From contig JAZRRD010000087.1 in the NCBI GenBank assembly GCA_045650425.1, positions 1-27,263 of the forward strand: 27,263 nt of DNA, given 5' to 3'. The DNA is from RGIG1752 sp045650425 (GTDB taxonomy: Bacteria; Bacillota_I; Bacilli_A; RF39; UBA660). How positions within the stretch are numbered: the first letter of the stretch is position 1; every line of letters begins with the position of its first letter. The notes beneath the pieces are model-generated. The model saw only the letters and a list, made by a program, of their open reading frames with translations, was not told the origin of the DNA and searched no databases. The translations under genes were made by a program, and so were the position numbers. This document shows, piece after piece, positions 14,858-23,185 of this stretch.

Positions 14858-16803
14858 AAAGCCTCTTCCAACTCTTCTTTTGACATTGTTGTATAACCTT
14901 TAATTTTTGCTTCTTTTGCTCTCATCCTTAAACTTGTTAATGATTCATTAACTTCGCTTTGATCAATAATTTTTCCTGTATTAACTAAAGATTCAATTTG
15001 TTCTTTTGTTAATGTTTCGCGTTCCATTAAAGCATCACTTAAAAGTTCTACTAATTTTTTGTTGTCAGTAATAATCTTTTTAGCTTTAGCATAACAATCT
15101 TCAATAATTTTACGAGTTTGTTGGTCAATTTCTTGAGCAACTTTATCTGAGAAATTCTTAGACTTAGTATAATCTCTACCTAAGAATACACCTTCACTTT
15201 CCTGTTCATATTGTGTAGGTCCTAGATCACTCATACCATATTTAGTTACCATGCTACGAGCTATATTAGTTGCTCTTTTAAAGTCATCGCTAGCTCCAGT
15301 AGTCATCTCTTTTAAAAAGATTTCCTCACTAACTCTTCCTCCAAGAAGTCCTACTATCGAAGCTTCTAATTCATTCTTTGTCATTATGCCAATTTTTTCT
15401 TCTTTAGGAAGCATCATAGTATAACCACCAGCAACTCCACGTGGAATGATAGTTATTTTATGAACTTCATTTGCATGTTCTAATTTTAAACCAATTACTG
15501 CATGTCCTGCTTCATGAATACTTACCAATTTCTTTTCTTTTTCGGTAATCTTACGGCTTGTTTTTGCAGGTCCCATTAATACTCTATCAGTTGCTTCATC
15601 AATTTCTTCCATTGTAATAACATTTTTATTTCTTCTTACAGCCAATAGCGCAGATTCATTAAGAAGATTTTCTAAGTCTGCTCCACTAAATCCTGGAGTT
15701 CTTTGACTTACATTTTTTAAATTTACATCTTTAGCTAAAGTTTTATTTTTGGCATGAACTTTTAAAATCGCTTCTCTTTCTTTTGAATCAGGTAAACTTA
15801 CTGTTACTTGTCTATCAAAACGTCCAGGTCTAAGTAATGCAGGGTCTAAAACATCTGGTCTATTTGTCGCAGCGATGATAATTATACCTTCATTTGCTCC
15901 AAATCCATCCATTTCAGTAAGTAATTGATTTAGTGTTTGTTCTCTTTCATCATGTCCTCCTCCTAAACCAGTACCTCTTTGACGACCAACTGCATCAATT
16001 TCATCAATAAATATCAAACAAGGAGCACTTCTTTTAGCTTCCTTAAACATATCTCTAACACGGCTAGCTCCTACACCTACAAATAATTCAACAAAATCTG
16101 AACCACTTATATAAAAGAATGGAACATTAGCTTCACCTGCTACAGCTTTAGCTAATAATGTTTTACCAGTTCCTGGAGGGCCTACTAATAAAACACCTTT
16201 AGGAATTCTAGCTCCCATTTTTTGAAACTTTTTAGGATTTTTTAAAAAGTCTATTAATTCTTCAACTTCTTCTTTTTCCTCTTTTAATCCAGCTACATCT
16301 TTAAATTTAGCTCCATAGTTTCCATCACTAAGTCTAGCTCTACTACGTCCAAAATCCATAGAGTTTTTATTCCCGCTAGCAACCTTAGTAAAGAATACAT
16401 AACATAAAATTAAAATAATTACAAAAGGTGCTACATTTACTAATATATAAACAAATGAACTACTTCCTGGATCACTTTCATTTTTATACTCCGTAATTTC
16501 ATTTTTAGTTACATAATTAGTAACATTTCCTATCTCAGATTCAATTAATTTTGCTTTAAAAGACTCATTATCCCCATAAGACTTTAATTTACCCTCAACA
16601 TAATAAATGCTTTCACTACTCTTTGGAGTAATTGTAACCTCTGTAACATTGTTACTATTCATTTCTTTTAATAATTCCCCAGCAGTTAGCTCATTAACTT
16701 TAGTTCCATTAATATTTAATAGAAATAAAGTACCAACAATAATTACTAACAATATTGCATAAGGAAAAACATTTTTTGTAATATTATTATTTTTTCTATT
16801 CAT
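14836..16803 (-). CDS. ftsH: ATP-dependent zinc metalloprotease FtsH
   Basis: Membrane-anchored hexameric AAA+ protease, 655 aa from the preferred start. Two membrane segments (about residues 13-29 and 117-138) flank an extracytoplasmic loop. Walker A GPPGTGKT is at about 208-215, Walker B LIFIDEIDA near 263-271, the second region of homology ATNRPDVLDPALLRPGRFD near 312-330, and the zinc site HEAGH at about 430-434. It degrades misassembled membrane proteins and regulators. A longer ATG start at 16821 would add MRRRRC, but that stretch is the Shine-Dalgarno region (GAAGGAGAAGG), so ATG 16803 is chosen. It overlaps tilS by 8 bp. Confidence 0.97.
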   Translation of the reverse strand: MNRKNNNITKNVFPYAILLVIIVGTLFLLNINGTKVNELTAGELLKEMNSNNVTEVTITPKSSESIYYVEGKLKSYGDNESFKAKLIESEIGNVTNYVTKNEITEYKNESDPGSSSFVYILVNVAPFVIILILCYVFFTKVASGNKNSMDFGRSRARLSDGNYGAKFKDVAGLKEEKEEVEELIDFLKNPKKFQKMGARIPKGVLLVGPPGTGKTLLAKAVAGEANVPFFYISGSDFVELFVGVGASRVRDMFKEAKRSAPCLIFIDEIDAVGRQRGTGLGGGHDEREQTLNQLLTEMDGFGANEGIIIIAATNRPDVLDPALLRPGRFDRQVTVSLPDSKEREAILKVHAKNKTLAKDVNLKNVSQRTPGFSGADLENLLNESALLAVRRNKNVITMEEIDEATDRVLMGPAKTSRKITEKEKKLVSIHEAGHAVIGLKLEHANEVHKITIIPRGVAGGYTMMLPKEEKIGIMTKNELEASIVGLLGGRVSEEIFLKEMTTGASDDFKRATNIARSMVTKYGMSDLGPTQYEQESEGVFLGRDYTKSKNFSDKVAQEIDQQTRKIIEDCYAKAKKIITDNKKLVELLSDALMERETLTKEQIESLVNTGKIIDQSEVNESLTSLRMRAKEAKIKGYTTMSKEELEEALKNIEEK

Positions 16804-18130
16804 ACACCTTCTCCTTCTCATACTTTACTATTATATCATATTTTTCTGTTTTTTCTTTATCAAATTTTGATTTTTTTATTCCAGGTATCCATAAAATGTT
16901 ATTATTAGCATCCACTAATAATGGCCAAGAATTTCTATCCTCAATATTTATTTTTTCATCAATAAAAATATCTTTTATTTTTTTTCTTCCGTTAAGTCCC
17001 TTTACTTCTAAAACATCCCCGGAAATTCTATTTCTTATAAATAGAGGAAAACTCAGTTCATTTTTATTTAGTCTAATGACATAATTACTTTTTTCTTCAC
17101 TTTTATTCACTATCTTAATGATGTCTCCATTTATAAGTTTTAATTCATCTTTTAATTCTAATTTATATGATTCTATATTTTTACTTTTTTTTATTTCAAA
17201 CAAACCATAATTTATAACACCATTATATTTTAAAGGTAAATCAAATATCATATTTCTATTTCTATTATTACAAATTATTCGAATAATTTCCTTTATATTT
17301 CTGTCATTAACATAATAAAGTTTAGTTCCATAAATATCTTTTAAAAGTTTAAGAATTAATCTTTTTTTAATAAAACTATTTAATTCCTTAAATTTATCAA
17401 TTTTAATTTTATTATCAACACTAATATTTTCCCAATATTTATCTACAATACTTTCAATAAAACTTTCACATTCTTGTAATTCATCACTAAATTTCAAAAA
17501 TTTACTATGCACAGCTATATCTTCATTTTTTAAAAATGGTAACAAATTATGGCGATAACGATTTCTGGTGTAATCATCTAAATCATTCGTATAATCAAGC
17601 ATAAATTTAATATTGTTATCTAAATTATATTGTAATATTTCATCTTTGCTATAAAACATTAATGGTCTTAATACTTTATAACTTCCTTTATCTATAAATT
17701 TTTTTATTCCACTATATCCATTTAAGTTACTTCCTCTTACTATTCTCATCATAATAGTTTCTATTAAATCATCTCCATGATGAGCAGTTAAAAGATAATT
17801 AGCCCCATATTTTTTTATGACATTTCTAAAAAAATCATACCTAAAGTTCCTTAAATCTGATTCATTATATTTTTCGTTTTTAGGTATTGTGTATTCTTCA
17901 AAAATATAATCATTTTCTAATGAATACTTTTTAACAAATTCAAGTTCACTTAATGATTCTTCTCTAATATTATGATTAACGTGAGCAATTATAACAGTAA
18001 TATTTTTTGCATTTTTAAAAAATTTAAGCAAATGGGCTAAACACATTGAATCTGGCCCTCCAGAACACGCTAGAACTACTGTATCATTATAATTAAAATA
18101 ATTATTTAAAAACTCAATACTTCTCTTCAT
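16796..18130 (-). CDS. tilS: tRNA(Ile)-lysidine synthetase TilS
   Basis: N-type ATP pyrophosphatase that converts cytidine 34 of the CAU-anticodon tRNA-Ile to lysidine, which is essential for reading AUA. The PP-loop SGGPDS is at residues 23-28 and LTAHHGDDLIET near 110-125; the C-terminal TilS_C region carries RISGDVLEVKGLNGRKKIKD. Length is 444 aa, normal. It lies 1 bp after prfB and overlaps ftsH, the common tilS-ftsH pair. AUA codons are frequent in this AT-rich window, consistent with reliance on TilS. Confidence 0.95.
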   Translation of the reverse strand: MKRSIEFLNNYFNYNDTVVLACSGGPDSMCLAHLLKFFKNAKNITVIIAHVNHNIREESLSELEFVKKYSLENDYIFEEYTIPKNEKYNESDLRNFRYDFFRNVIKKYGANYLLTAHHGDDLIETIMMRIVRGSNLNGYSGIKKFIDKGSYKVLRPLMFYSKDEILQYNLDNNIKFMLDYTNDLDDYTRNRYRHNLLPFLKNEDIAVHSKFLKFSDELQECESFIESIVDKYWENISVDNKIKIDKFKELNSFIKKRLILKLLKDIYGTKLYYVNDRNIKEIIRIICNNRNRNMIFDLPLKYNGVINYGLFEIKKSKNIESYKLELKDELKLINGDIIKIVNKSEEKSNYVIRLNKNELSFPLFIRNRISGDVLEVKGLNGRKKIKDIFIDEKINIEDRNSWPLLVDANNNILWIPGIKKSKFDKEKTEKYDIIVKYEKEKVYE

Positions 18131-18131
18131 A

Positions 18132-19224
18132 TTAACCTCTATTAGCCCTAAGAAGAGAATTAATTAAATCATCTAAATATCCGTCTAATATTTTTTGAGG
18201 ATTTGTTGATTCGTAATTACTACGAGTATCTTTTACTAATTTATATGGTTCCAAAACATAACTTCTAATTTGACTACCAAAATTAATATCAGAACTTGTA
18301 TCTTTTATATCATTAATTTTATTATTATTCTTTTCTTCTTCTAATTTATATAATTTGCTTTTTAACAATTTCATGGCTTGTTCTTTATTTTTTAACTGAC
18401 TACGTTCTGTTTGACAAGTTACTACAATTTTAGATGGCATATGAGTAATTCTTACTGCACTATTTGATGTGTTTACAGATTGTCCTCCTGCTCCACTACT
18501 ATGATAAACATCAATCTTTAAATCACTTTCTTTAATTTCAATGGAGATTGAATCATCGAAAACAGGCGTTACCGTAACTGAAGCAAATGAAGTATGACGT
18601 CTACTATTTGAATCAAACGGAGAAATTCTAACTAATCTATGAACTCCATTTTCCCCTTTAAATTTAGCATAAGCCATATATCCTTTTATTAACATTGTTA
18701 AACTTTTTATACCCGCTTCGTCACCTTTTTGAGAATCTAATATTTCACAAGTAAACCCTTGCATTTCACAATATCTTGTATACATTCTTTCTAGCATACT
18801 CGCCCAATCACATGATTCTGTTCCACCAGCACCAGGATGAATTTCTAAATAACAATCAGATTGGTCATATGGCCCATTCATCAAAGATTTTAACTCAAAC
18901 TCAGAAATTTCTTTTTCTAAAATTTTAAATTCTTCTAAAATTTCATTCAGGCTATTTTCATCTAAATCTTCCTTGCATAACGATAACAAAAACTCTAATT
19001 TATCAACTATGTTTTCATAAGATGTAATATCCTTACGTAAATTAGATATTTGTTGATTTATTTTATTAGCATTAGAAGGACTATTCCAAAAATCTTCAGC
19101 TTCACTTTCTTTAACTAAATGATTTAATAAAATTTTTTTATTATTTAAGTCAAAGAGACTCCTTTAACGAAATAAACATTTCTTCTTTTTCTTTTAGCGT
19201 TTTAATTAACATATTAATATCCAT
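18132..19224 (-). CDS. prfB: Peptide chain release factor 2, with programmed +1 frameshift
   Basis: RF2 recognises UGA and UAA stops. The complete gene starts at ATG 19224, reads 24 codons to an in-frame TGA at 19150-19152, slips +1 and continues to 18132, giving 363 aa, the usual RF2 length. The long downstream open frame alone would give only 285 aa from a TTG at 18989 and lack the N-terminal domain. After the slip the peptide continues DLNNKK, and the region has EDFWNSP, typical for RF2. The SPF tripeptide that reads the stop is at 201-203 and the catalytic GGQ at 246-248. First gene of prfB-tilS-ftsH, with AGAGGA upstream of the ATG. Confidence 0.96.
19149..19167 (-). promoter_or_regulatory. 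RF2 autoregulatory +1 frameshift site
   Basis: On the minus strand, AGGAG (19159-19163) lies 3 nt before CTT TGA C (CTT at 19153-19155, TGA at 19150-19152), the conserved RF2 recoding layout: an internal Shine-Dalgarno, a CUU slip codon, and a UGA stop followed by C. Low RF2 favours the slip, so synthesis is self-limiting. Confidence 0.95.
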
Positions 19225-19269
19225 TTTTAGTCATTCCTCTTTTCAATTAATATAAAACATATATTTAAT

Positions 19270-19298
19270 ATTTTAATATAGATTAAAATTTTGGTCAA
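19270..19298 (-). promoter_or_regulatory. Promoter of prfB-tilS-ftsH
   Basis: TTGACC (19293-19298) and TAAAAT (19270-19275) on the minus strand with an exact 17-bp spacer, about 45 bp before the prfB ATG. Confidence 0.75.
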
Positions 19299-19322
19299 TT
19301 AATTCTAAACCTAATAAAACAA

Positions 19323-19350
19323 CAAAAAACTCCATGAATAGAGTTTATTT
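19323..19350 (-). terminator. Terminator after the TSCPD gene
   Basis: Minus-strand hairpin AAACTC / GAGTTT (arms 19341-19346 and 19327-19332) with an 8-nt loop and a T-run, just after the stop codon of the TSCPD protein gene and before the prfB promoter. Confidence 0.72.
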
Positions 19351-19351
19351 A

Positions 19352-19618
19352 TTACGATTTAATAAATAGTTCGTTATACGCTTTCACTACAGCCTTGGAT
19401 AATTCTTTAGCACACGAAGTACCCTTTAACCCACAATTTATATTACTTAATTTACTTTCTATTTCTCCTACTGTCATTCCCTCAACTAGTTTAGGTATTG
19501 CCTGTAAATTTCCAGGACATCCTCCACCTAGAAATTTAACATTACTGATAACATCACCATTAATATTAAAAGTGATTTCTTTGCAACAAGTATTCATAGT
19601 TTTATATCTATATTCCAT
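19352..19618 (-). CDS. TSCPD domain protein (TIGR03905 type)
   Basis: An 88-aa protein with the full pattern of the TIGR03905 TSCPD family: a CC pair at residues 11-12, GGGCPGN at 31-37, VEGMTVGEI, and CGLKGTSCAKEL near 62-73. The conserved cysteines suggest metal or cofactor binding; related TSCPD domains occur as extensions of ribonucleotide reductases, but the free-standing protein has no settled function. It overlaps the upstream small gene by 11 bp and ends that transcription unit. Confidence 0.85.
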   Translation of the reverse strand: MEYRYKTMNTCCKEITFNINGDVISNVKFLGGGCPGNLQAIPKLVEGMTVGEIESKLSNINCGLKGTSCAKELSKAVVKAYNELFIKS

Positions 19619-19889
19619 TAAAATTCATCTCACGCTTTCTGTCTTTCACGAATTCTTCACCCAAAACATCTATACATAAATCTAATAATTCATTAATATC
19701 CTTAGAAAAGGCACACATACTTTCACTATCTGTATACAATTCAAACATTAAATAATCACTTGAATTAGGTTCTTCTGGTAAATATATTTTTAACCAATTT
19801 TCTCCATCGGCTAATAAAATTCCATTTTGTATTTGTATATAATTAACACAATAGTTTTTTAATTCTGACAACATTATATATGAATTCAT
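19608..19889 (-). CDS. Uncharacterised 93-aa protein
   Basis: I do not recognise this protein. It is acidic in the middle (residues about 37-70) with three scattered cysteines and a basic tail (KDRKREM), no signal peptide and no membrane segment. Its ATG has GGAGG upstream, inside the final codons of the preceding gene (1-bp gap), and its end overlaps the TSCPD gene by 11 bp. The tight linkage argues that it is a real gene working in the same process as its neighbours. Confidence 0.7.
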   Translation of the reverse strand: MNSYIMLSELKNYCVNYIQIQNGILLADGENWLKIYLPEEPNSSDYLMFELYTDSESMCAFSKDINELLDLCIDVLGEEFVKDRKREMNFNGI

Positions 19890-19890
19890 T

Positions 19891-20373
19891 TTAGTCCTCC
19901 GTATTATTAGAATTACATCCTAAACTTCTGATTCTTGCAATCCCATTTTTTATAACTGCCACCTCATTCGATATTGACATAATAATAGCCTTAAATTCTT
20001 CAACATTATTTACAACTATATCATTGTTTGCCAAAGGAGCAATTACTACTGGTTTTTCATTCTTAATGATATAACAAATTTGTTGGTCTATACTACATAT
20101 ATCCATATTAAATAATGTATTAATTTTATCATCAGAGAACTTATTTAGTAAATCTCTAAATGTACTTTTATTTCCTACATAAATATTAAAAACAACACTA
20201 CCATCTATTAATCTTCCTTCATGATATTCAAATACACCAGCTTTTATGACGTTATCAGGAATATCAATAATCTCATTTTCTAAGGGTAATGGATAATTAA
20301 TTGCTAACTTTTTATAATCGTCATCTATAAAATTAATAACGGTAATAGTCATTTTATCATTTATACCAAACAT
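19891..20373 (-). CDS. Uncharacterised 160-aa protein
   Basis: No family recognised. It starts MFGINDKMTITVINFIDD, has alternating hydrophobic strands (such as VIKAGVFEYHEGRLIDGSV) and a C-terminal helical stretch, consistent with a small soluble alpha/beta protein. No catalytic motif or signal peptide is visible. AGGTGAT precedes the ATG, and a promoter-like extended -10 sits upstream, so this may be the first gene of the unit with the 93-aa and TSCPD genes. Confidence 0.68.
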   Translation of the reverse strand: MFGINDKMTITVINFIDDDYKKLAINYPLPLENEIIDIPDNVIKAGVFEYHEGRLIDGSVVFNIYVGNKSTFRDLLNKFSDDKINTLFNMDICSIDQQICYIIKNEKPVVIAPLANNDIVVNNVEEFKAIIMSISNEVAVIKNGIARIRSLGCNSNNTED

Positions 20374-20405
20374 TCAAATCACCTAAAATTTCATTTATAT
20401 TTTTT

Positions 20406-20414
20406 ATTATATCA
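20406..20414 (-). promoter_or_regulatory. Extended -10 promoter before the 160-aa protein gene
   Basis: TGATATAAT on the minus strand (TATAAT at 20406-20411 with the TGn extension), about 33 bp before the ATG. No good -35 is seen. Confidence 0.5.
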
Positions 20415-20441
20415 CACATACTTTCTTAATTAAATTGTATC

Positions 20442-21092
20442 TTAACTTATTCTATAATGTCCAATAATATCATATCGATATTCTAAAATATCTTCTTCAT
20501 AATTTTTTTGAAAAGGATTAGCATGATGAATTACGTAAGGCACACTATTTTTATTTCTCACATCAGATATAATTCCGATATGATTTTTAAAAACCACTAT
20601 ATCTCCACCTTGCCACTCTTTTATATTATATATATCCGTTGTCAAAGAAATTGCGTTATTATCTAAATAAACTTTTAGATTTCTAACTCTTCTAAAATCA
20701 ATATTTTTATCTGGTATTTTTATATTATATTTATCACGATTTAATTCTATATCTTCACTAACTAAAACCATTAAATCATAACCGGCACTTTTTAAACCTG
20801 CACCTACAACATCAGTACACACACCGTATTCATCATCTGGATAGCCATTAGCATAATATTTACTTTTATATTTTGGCTTTAAAGCAATATAGTCTTTAAC
20901 TCCTTTTAAAATATCACTCTGATCATCTATACCATCTTGATCCATATCAACATTACTATAATATTTTTGAATATTAAAATCTTCATTAGTATATTTCTCT
21001 CTGTATATTTGATTTTTACCAAAGTAAAAAAGACTTATTACTAATATTGATAATAATATAACCGTTACAGAGATTAATATTTTTCTTTCCAT
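20442..21092 (-). CDS. DUF1287 family protein, putative NlpC/P60-like cell-wall hydrolase
   Basis: A 216-aa exported or membrane-anchored protein with an N-terminal hydrophobic segment (about residues 5-24). The DUF1287 core has a likely nucleophile C92 in GVCTDV, H171 in NHIGI and further conserved HH at 189-190. Before it lies an EF-hand-like loop with D49, D51, D53, G54, D57 and D60 (DxDxDGxxDxxD). DUF1287 is related to papain-like amidases, so a peptidoglycan amidase or peptidase is plausible, not shown. A GTG at 21101 is in frame but is part of the AGGTGA ribosome binding site; ATG 21092 is preferred. It follows the 312-aa gene after 9 bp. Confidence 0.85.
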   Translation of the reverse strand: MERKILISVTVILLSILVISLFYFGKNQIYREKYTNEDFNIQKYYSNVDMDQDGIDDQSDILKGVKDYIALKPKYKSKYYANGYPDDEYGVCTDVVGAGLKSAGYDLMVLVSEDIELNRDKYNIKIPDKNIDFRRVRNLKVYLDNNAISLTTDIYNIKEWQGGDIVVFKNHIGIISDVRNKNSVPYVIHHANPFQKNYEEDILEYRYDIIGHYRIS

Positions 21093-21101
21093 ATAATTCA
21101 C

Positions 21102-22040
21102 CTAATACAATCGAATTAATTTACTTTGAGATATTTTTTCTTGGAATAACTCTAATACTTTTTTTGCAAACTCAACATTATATTCTTCTATTTTTTTATT
21201 ACCAACAACATTATATAACCATTCTTGACTCTCGTCAAAATTTAAATTATGCAAGTTTATACTCGTACTTAATAAAGCTATAAATTTATTAATAACATCA
21301 TAAGATAAATCTTGATTTAATATTTGTGAAAAACATGCATCTAATAACTTATTACTGCACACCAAAGCTTTATTATATCTATTATTATAATATAAATATT
21401 CTTTACTATTACATGCTAAATACATTAAAGAATCATAATTACCACCTAGCATATTTTCAATTAAAAACCTCTCTAAATTGGGTAATTCTTCATAAGTCTC
21501 GTAGAATATATCACTTGCAAAATTATTTTTTCGTATTAAATCTAGTAATAAAGTATCATCAACATCTAAAGTTCTTTCATAAGGAATACATTTGTACATC
21601 CACCCACATTTTTCATAATGCCTTCTAATACAAATTAGTTCTCCAACTTTGTATTTTTTAACATATTTTCCTATAACCCTTTGACCCATAATAACTTCTC
21701 TAAAATCTTCAGTTTCTAAATTTTGAATATACCATTTTTTATAATCTTGAAAATCAAAAATAATATAGCGGATTTTAATTAATAAATTTTTATTAATCCC
21801 CTCATTTTCAAGTTTTCTACGAAAATCATAACTCCCTAAACATAAATCTAAAAACACAAAGAAATCCTTAGCTTGCAACAATTCTTTAACCCTTCCATAC
21901 TCGTAATAGTTCTTTAATGTATTATCCTCATCTCCGCCTAAAACTTGCTTAGGATCGTTAAAAAATTGATAAAACAATAATAAATCATTACTCAAATCAC
22001 TATTATAATTTGATAAAAATTCTTTTAATTTTTCAGTCAT
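21102..22040 (-). CDS. Uncharacterised 312-aa protein
   Basis: I do not recognise the family. The protein is soluble by composition, rich in Leu, Tyr, Asn and acidic residues, mostly helical, with no signal peptide. The middle has CIRRHYEKCGWMYKC (three cysteines and a His), which could bind metal. An in-frame TTG at 22055 overlaps the strong GGGGGA ribosome binding site, so ATG 22040 is chosen. It has its own promoter and is followed after 9 bp by the DUF1287 gene, suggesting linked function. Confidence 0.7.
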   Translation of the reverse strand: MTEKLKEFLSNYNSDLSNDLLLFYQFFNDPKQVLGGDEDNTLKNYYEYGRVKELLQAKDFFVFLDLCLGSYDFRRKLENEGINKNLLIKIRYIIFDFQDYKKWYIQNLETEDFREVIMGQRVIGKYVKKYKVGELICIRRHYEKCGWMYKCIPYERTLDVDDTLLLDLIRKNNFASDIFYETYEELPNLERFLIENMLGGNYDSLMYLACNSKEYLYYNNRYNKALVCSNKLLDACFSQILNQDLSYDVINKFIALLSTSINLHNLNFDESQEWLYNVVGNKKIEEYNVEFAKKVLELFQEKISQSKLIRLY

Positions 22041-22066
22041 AGATAAATCCCCCAAATATCGAGCTT

Positions 22067-22095
22067 ATTATAACTAAAAGAAAATAAAAATACAA
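22067..22095 (-). promoter_or_regulatory. Promoter of the 312-aa protein and DUF1287 genes
   Basis: TATAAT (22067-22072) preceded after 17 bp by TTGTAT (22090-22095) on the minus strand, downstream of the kinase terminator. Confidence 0.6.
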
Positions 22096-22100
22096 TATTT

Positions 22101-22126
22101 AAAAAGATAACCATGGTTATCTTTTT
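22101..22126 (-). terminator. Terminator after the PfkB kinase gene
   Basis: Perfect 26-bp palindrome: A-run, GATAACC, central ATGG region, then GGTTATC and a T-run, centred on CCATGG. It overlaps the kinase stop codon and could act on both strands. Confidence 0.85.
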
Positions 22127-23063
22127 ATCCTAATTTTCTTTTTAAACTATGTTCATTTATAATGTTATCCACTTCTTCCAATGATGGACATGAATCTTTC
22201 CCACCAATTCTTGTTGTTGAAAGAGACGCAGTAACATTCGCGAATTCTAATGCCGAATAATAATCATTGCCATTAGCCAAAGCATAAGTGAAAGCTCCAT
22301 GGAATATATCACCAGCTCCATTTGTATCAATCGCAGGTAGTTTAGAATCATATGTAGGCATTAGTAATACTTCATTTTTCTTTTCACAAATATATCCATA
22401 TTTACCAACAGTTATTGTAATACCTAAAGCATTAGGAAAACGGTCTTTTAACCTATTAAAAACAATCATATCATTTTGATATTCATGATTAATTGTCAAG
22501 CCAGTGATTCCATTAGCAAATTCTTCTGAACAAATAATATACTTTACATTTTCACAAACTTCAATTACACCAGGATTTACTCTTCCAGCATCAATAATAG
22601 ATATAGCACTAGGATTAGCTTTAATCAAATCAATAGATTCCTTTGGGTATTTTCCATCTGTTAAAATATAATCATAATTAGTACTATAAGAAATTTTTTC
22701 TATAGTTGGATTTTGTAAATCTGTTTTTGATCTAATAGAATTTATAGTTCTAGTAGCATTAACTGTGTTAATTATAATAAAACTAAAAGGTGTCATTACA
22801 CTATTAGAAATATTTAAATGTTCAATATTCATTCCATTATTTTGTAAATCATTATACACATATTCGCCAAAACTATCTTTTCCTATTTGTCCATAAAAAT
22901 CTACTTGATTACCAAATTTTGAAATAACATAAGCAGCATTACATGCAGGACCTCCAGTATTAATAGTTATATCAGTATATGAAGCCTTAGAATCTTCTTT
23001 AACAAAACCCTTTCCTAAAACAGTAAAATCATACGTTACATTTCCAATACAAGCTATTTTCAT
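22125..23063 (-). CDS. PfkB-family (ribokinase-like) carbohydrate kinase
   Basis: A 312-aa sugar or nucleoside kinase. The N-terminal PfkB signature TGGPACNAAY is at about 36-45, and the C-terminal anion-hole motif DTNGAGD at 246-252 with the catalytic base D252. Length and order are those of ribokinase-like enzymes acting on sugars such as ribose, fructose derivatives or 2-keto-3-deoxygluconate; the substrate cannot be chosen. AAAGGAGG precedes the ATG. It is transcribed divergently from a LysR regulator across a 122-bp gap, so control by that regulator is likely. No sugar transporter is adjacent. Confidence 0.92.
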   Translation of the reverse strand: MKIACIGNVTYDFTVLGKGFVKEDSKASYTDITINTGGPACNAAYVISKFGNQVDFYGQIGKDSFGEYVYNDLQNNGMNIEHLNISNSVMTPFSFIIINTVNATRTINSIRSKTDLQNPTIEKISYSTNYDYILTDGKYPKESIDLIKANPSAISIIDAGRVNPGVIEVCENVKYIICSEEFANGITGLTINHEYQNDMIVFNRLKDRFPNALGITITVGKYGYICEKKNEVLLMPTYDSKLPAIDTNGAGDIFHGAFTYALANGNDYYSALEFANVTASLSTTRIGGKDSCPSLEEVDNIINEHSLKRKLG

Positions 23064-23078
23064 ATATTTCCTCCTTTC

Positions 23079-23088
23079 ATGAATTCAT
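23079..23088. promoter_or_regulatory. Palindrome in the kinase/LysR intergenic region, possible operator
   Basis: ATGAATTCAT is a perfect 10-bp palindrome about 15 bp before the kinase ATG. It does not fit the T-N11-A LysR box cleanly, so operator function is only a suggestion. Confidence 0.3.
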
Positions 23089-23113
23089 AATAAAAAATTT
23101 AAAAATAATAATC

Positions 23114-23142
23114 TAGACAAAATAATGCTTTTTTCTTATAAT
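23114..23142 (+). promoter_or_regulatory. Promoter of the LysR gene
   Basis: TAGACA (23114-23119) and TATAAT (23137-23142), 17-bp spacer, about 44 bp before the ATG at 23186. Confidence 0.68.
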
Positions 23143-23185
23143 TTAATTGAATATTATGAATACCAATTATAACTTGGAGGAATAT

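Noticed and set aside
15430..15452. Candidate parS with a CACGTG core inside ftsH
   Set aside because: Only the central TCCACGTGGA fits; the outer arms differ from the 16-bp parS and the bases encode conserved Pro-Arg-Gly codons of FtsH, so chance is likely. Kept only as a point to test.
18987..18989. TTG at 18989 as the prfB start
   Set aside because: No ribosome binding site and it would remove the N-terminal domain; the frameshifted start at 19224 explains the full RF2.
22160..22175. DnaA-box-like TTATCCACT
   Set aside because: Single imperfect box inside the kinase gene; no cluster of boxes and no AT-rich unwinding element that would mark oriC.
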